Part shown: positions 62,219 to 64,000 of the stretch, in pieces
Layout: every line of letters starts with the position of its first letter
Numbering within the stretch: position 1 is the first letter of the stretch
NCBI GenBank assembly: GCA_017561205.1
Contig: JAFZDL010000106.1
Coordinates: 34,431 to 98,430, forward strand
Direction of reading: 5' to 3'
Origin: Oscillospiraceae bacterium
GTDB lineage: Bacteria > Bacillota > Clostridia > Oscillospirales > Oscillospiraceae
Length of the DNA stretch: 64,000 bases
Translations under genes and position numbers: made by a program
The notes under the pieces: generated by a model
What the model saw: the letters and a program-made list of their open reading frames with translations, nothing else
The model's database searches: none
What the model was told of the DNA's origin: nothing

Positions 62219-62870
62219 ACTATTGTTTGAAAAGACAGGAAATGCGGTTTGGATCTCACACCTGGATTTGATGCGGTTGTTCCAACGGGCATTTAAGCGT
62301 GCAGGATTACCTTTGACTCATACCCAAGGTTTTAATCCGCGCCCTTCTGTTTCTATTGCGCTTCCGCTGTCAGTTGGCGTAGAAAGTGTCTGCGAGCTGC
62401 TGGATTTCACTCTGGACGGAGCATCCGTTCCTTGTGAGGAAATCTGTGAGCGATTGAATGCTGCGCTTGTACCCGGCGTAAGGGTTCGTGAGGCTTATGA
62501 TACAGGCAAGAAGCTTAAGGAACTTGCGTTTCTGGATTGCGCAGTAACTTTTGAATATGATAACGGCATTCCTGCTGATATACATGAGAAACTACAAAAG
62601 CTTTTCGCTGCTGAAAGTTTAATCGTTCCAAAGAAGGGCAAGAACGGTATCCAGGATCAGGATATTATTCCTATGATTAAAAAACTGGAAATTGCTAAGG
62701 CCGGGGAGAAGAAGCTTGTTTTGAATGCAAGAATTTGTTGCCAGAACCCCAGCTTAAATCCCATGCAGTTGGTTGCGGCTATCGGACTCCATTTGCCCGA
62801 ACTGAAGCCGGACTTTGCCAAGTGCAAACGGTTGGAAATTTATGATTTGAATCAAGAAGTGTTTCGATAA
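62211..62870 (+). CDS. TIGR03936/DUF2344 radical-SAM-associated protein
   Basis: 219 residues. Characteristic start LRLLFEKTGNAVWISHLDLMRLFQRAFKRAGLPLTHTQGFNPRPSVSIALPLSVGVES. Partner of the preceding radical-SAM protein; in other bacteria the two are fused. The pair may modify RNA or protein (inference). Starts inside the end of the upstream gene. Confidence 0.93.
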   Translation: MLRLLFEKTGNAVWISHLDLMRLFQRAFKRAGLPLTHTQGFNPRPSVSIALPLSVGVESVCELLDFTLDGASVPCEEICERLNAALVPGVRVREAYDTGKKLKELAFLDCAVTFEYDNGIPADIHEKLQKLFAAESLIVPKKGKNGIQDQDIIPMIKKLEIAKAGEKKLVLNARICCQNPSLNPMQLVAAIGLHLPELKPDFAKCKRLEIYDLNQEVFR

Positions 62871-62883
62871 GGAGAAGTATTTT

Positions 62884-63108
62884 ATGGAAGTCAATCCTAA
62901 GTATGTTTTGGAAGAATGCCCCATTTGCCGTGGAGCCGGTATGGTGATACACGAGGGTGGCTGGAATGTGCAGGTGGAGTGCGCTGACTGCAGTGCTCAC
63001 ACTGTCTATGTTGAGTACGAAAATGAAGCACAGAAAACCGAGGCCGAGGAGCAGGTTGTAAGACTTTGGAATCTAGGTAAGGTCGTCCGTACAGAGATCG
63101 GCGAATAA
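62884..63108 (+). CDS. Lar-like small zinc-ribbon protein
   Basis: 74 residues: CPICRGAGMVIHEGGWNVQVECADCSAHT followed by an acidic helix and VRLWNLGK. The two CxxC pairs and the final Ala/Val-x-x-W-N pattern resemble the restriction-alleviation (Lar) family. Probable zinc ribbon; function unknown. It ends the M50-radical-SAM run, 13 bases after the DUF2344 gene. Confidence 0.8.
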   Translation: MEVNPKYVLEECPICRGAGMVIHEGGWNVQVECADCSAHTVYVEYENEAQKTEAEEQVVRLWNLGKVVRTEIGE

Positions 63109-63134
63109 TTTATTAAAAATTTTGAAAAAAAGGC

Positions 63135-63163
63135 TTGCATTTTCAGAACAGGTGTGTTATTAT
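63135..63163 (+). promoter_or_regulatory. Promoter of tRNA-Pro(GGG)
   Basis: TTGCAT (63135-63140), 17-base spacer, TATTAT (63158-63163), about 31 bases before the tRNA. Confidence 0.75.
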
Positions 63164-63193
63164 ACTGTGGCTGTCGAGAGATGCAAGCGAAAT

Positions 63194-63270
63194 CCGGGTT
63201 TGGCGAAGTTTGGTATCGCGCTTGAATGGGGTTCAAGAGGCCGCTGGTTCGAATCCAGTAACTCGGACCA
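63194..63270 (+). tRNA. tRNA-Pro(GGG)
   Basis: 77 nt with encoded CCA. Acceptor CCGGGTT/AACTCGG, anticodon stem CTTGA/TCAAG with loop ATGGGGT giving anticodon GGG, T-arm GCTGG-TTCGAAT-CCAGT. Confidence 0.95.
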
Positions 63271-63310
63271 AAACACCGTAGTTTCTTAGAAACCACGGTG
63301 TTTTTCTTTT
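63271..63310 (+). terminator. Terminator of tRNA-Pro(GGG)
   Basis: 15-base arms starting AAACACCGT with one mismatch and loop TTA, followed by TTCTTTT. Confidence 0.85.
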
Positions 63311-63341
63311 CACCCCACGAAACAGGTCACAGGAGGTTACT

Positions 63342-63641
63342 ATGGATAATAGCGCCTACATTAAATCTTTGGAAGAAAGAATCGAGAAACTAGAGAAGAT
63401 TCTCGGTGAACTGAAACTGGAAAACGGCAATCTAGCGTTGACAAACAGTGAGAATATTACTTTTTCTAATTGTCAGATTCAAGCTGTAGCTCTGCAAAAA
63501 TGTAAGGGTGTTTCAGTAGAGTGTGTCAATGCGGATAATTTTGGATTGGCTGCCTTCTCTGTGAAAATCGATTCAGCAAATATTGACAGATTTGAAAACA
63601 AATCTAGCAAAACTAAAATGCATAATTGTACAATTGATTAG
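63342..63641 (+). CDS. Hypothetical protein with N-terminal coiled coil
   Basis: 99 residues: a coiled coil of about 26 residues (IKSLEERIEKLEKILGELKLENGNL), then a short beta-rich part (NSENITFSNCQIQAVALQKCKGVSVECVNADNFGLAAFSVKIDSANID) with a repeat spacing like a small beta-helix. No family recognised. Good AGGAGG before ATG 63342. It lies between tRNA-Pro and rplS. Confidence 0.75.
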   Translation: MDNSAYIKSLEERIEKLEKILGELKLENGNLALTNSENITFSNCQIQAVALQKCKGVSVECVNADNFGLAAFSVKIDSANIDRFENKSSKTKMHNCTID

Positions 63642-63705
63642 AATGGTTGATAATCTGTATTTGTTCGACATACACGTCCTGTAGATGTAAATTTCACAAA
63701 TCATT

Positions 63706-63751
63706 AGTGGAAATTAAGAATTTTTCTAAGTGGAAATTAAGAATTTTTCTA
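63706..63751. repeat. Perfect tandem duplication of 23 bases
   Basis: AGTGGAAATTAAGAATTTTT plus CTA occurs at 63706-63728 and again, without change, at 63729-63751, directly upstream of the rplS promoter. AT-rich; may act as an UP element or be a recent slippage product. Confidence 0.9.
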
Positions 63752-63759
63752 AAAAGTAC

Positions 63760-63788
63760 TTGATTTTTCCATTTCTATGTGTTAAAAT
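63760..63788 (+). promoter_or_regulatory. Promoter of rplS
   Basis: TTGATT (63760-63765), 17-base spacer, TAAAAT (63783-63788). A leader of about 95 bases follows, with GC-rich pairing around GCCGGGAACC/CCGGGAC; it may be a ribosomal-protein L19 leader, which I cannot confirm. Confidence 0.75.
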
Positions 63789-63888
63789 ACCTCGGTCTGA
63801 AAAAACAAGGTGAGTCCTCTGCAGTGCCGGGAACCATATCGCCGGGACAATCGCTGTATGAACGCCTAATATTAAGGAGGACGAAGAT

Positions 63889-64000
63889 ATGGATTTGGTA
63901 AAGGCTCTGTCCAGCCAGTACATGAAGGAAGAGCTGCCCGAAATGCGGGTTGGCGACACTGTTCGTGTGCATGTGCGGATCAAGGAAGGCTCCCGTGAGC
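63889..64000 (+). CDS. rplS: 50S ribosomal protein L19, 3' truncated by window edge
   Basis: 37 codons visible: MDLVKALSSQYMKEELPEMR then VGDTVRVHVRIKEGSRE, the standard L19 start. ATG 63889 follows AAGGAGG by 8 bases. The rest lies beyond the window. L19 sits at the 30S-50S interface. Confidence 0.93.
   Translation, partial: MDLVKALSSQYMKEELPEMRVGDTVRVHVRIKEGSRE

Noticed and set aside
1-64000. CRISPR arrays, insertion sequences, prophage or rRNA genes
   Set aside because: No regularly spaced repeats, transposase or integrase motifs, phage structural genes or rRNA sequence seen on either strand.

Overview
The window looks like chromosomal DNA of an anaerobic, low-to-mid GC Gram-positive bacterium of class Clostridia; a gut-type Oscillospirales relative is my best guess (inference, not proven). 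The reasons are strong AGGAGG ribosome sites, sigma-A type promoters, two T-box leaders (pheST and valS), a lysine riboswitch, IreB, MurT/GatD-type genes, type III glutamine synthetase, DUF4317, the TIGR03960/TIGR03936 pair, and oxygen-sensitive radical-SAM enzymes (RimO, NrdG, lysine 2,3-aminomutase).

Layout. 0-6.2 kb: a tight plus-strand housekeeping run (DUF1385, prmC, recA, recX, rimO, pgsA, DUF4317). 6.2-18.2 kb: mixed-strand genes: a cytidylate-kinase-like protein, a PQQ-type beta-propeller protein, Tex, a thioesterase, a GIY-YIG protein, an AbrB/PLP-enzyme/DMT-transporter operon, a YugP-type protease, PAP2, a hydrolase, nrdG and dut. 18.2-26.8 kb: amino-acid nitrogen region: lysine riboswitch with an ABC importer, GlnN, an aspartate-type aminotransferase, a LUD protein and KamA. 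26.8-28.9 kb: a MurT/GatD-like pair whose amidotransferase lacks its catalytic residues. 28.9-33.3 kb: an AT-rich accessory block ending at tRNA-Leu(GAG), with a sialidase-like protein, a polysaccharide deacetylase, a lipoprotein with a damaged start and a frameshifted AraC regulator.

33.3-44.6 kb: rsmE, ireB, pheST with its T-box, nnrD, an apparently solitary MazF, xth, comEA, a D,D-carboxypeptidase homologue and a family 4 uracil-DNA glycosylase. 44.6-49.1 kb: T-box/valS, a strongly folded unidentified element, then tmRNA (ssrA), ppiB and smpB together on the minus strand. 49.1-54.3 kb: HAD, XRE, DinB and Nudix genes and a TetR-controlled pair of small proteins. 54.3-59.1 kb: phosphohexomutase, glutamate dehydrogenase, PutP. 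59.1-64 kb: tRNA-Pro(CGG) beside scrambled tRNA-Pro pieces, an M50 protease operon with the TIGR03960/TIGR03936 pair, tRNA-Pro(GGG) and the start of rplS.

I saw no CRISPR array, transposase, prophage or rRNA. The most unusual items are the folded element next to ssrA, the catalytically stripped GatD-like protein, the shared promoter pattern of the lysine importer and kamA, the promoter embedded in a terminator at 14.5 kb, and the tRNA-Pro debris at 59.2 kb.
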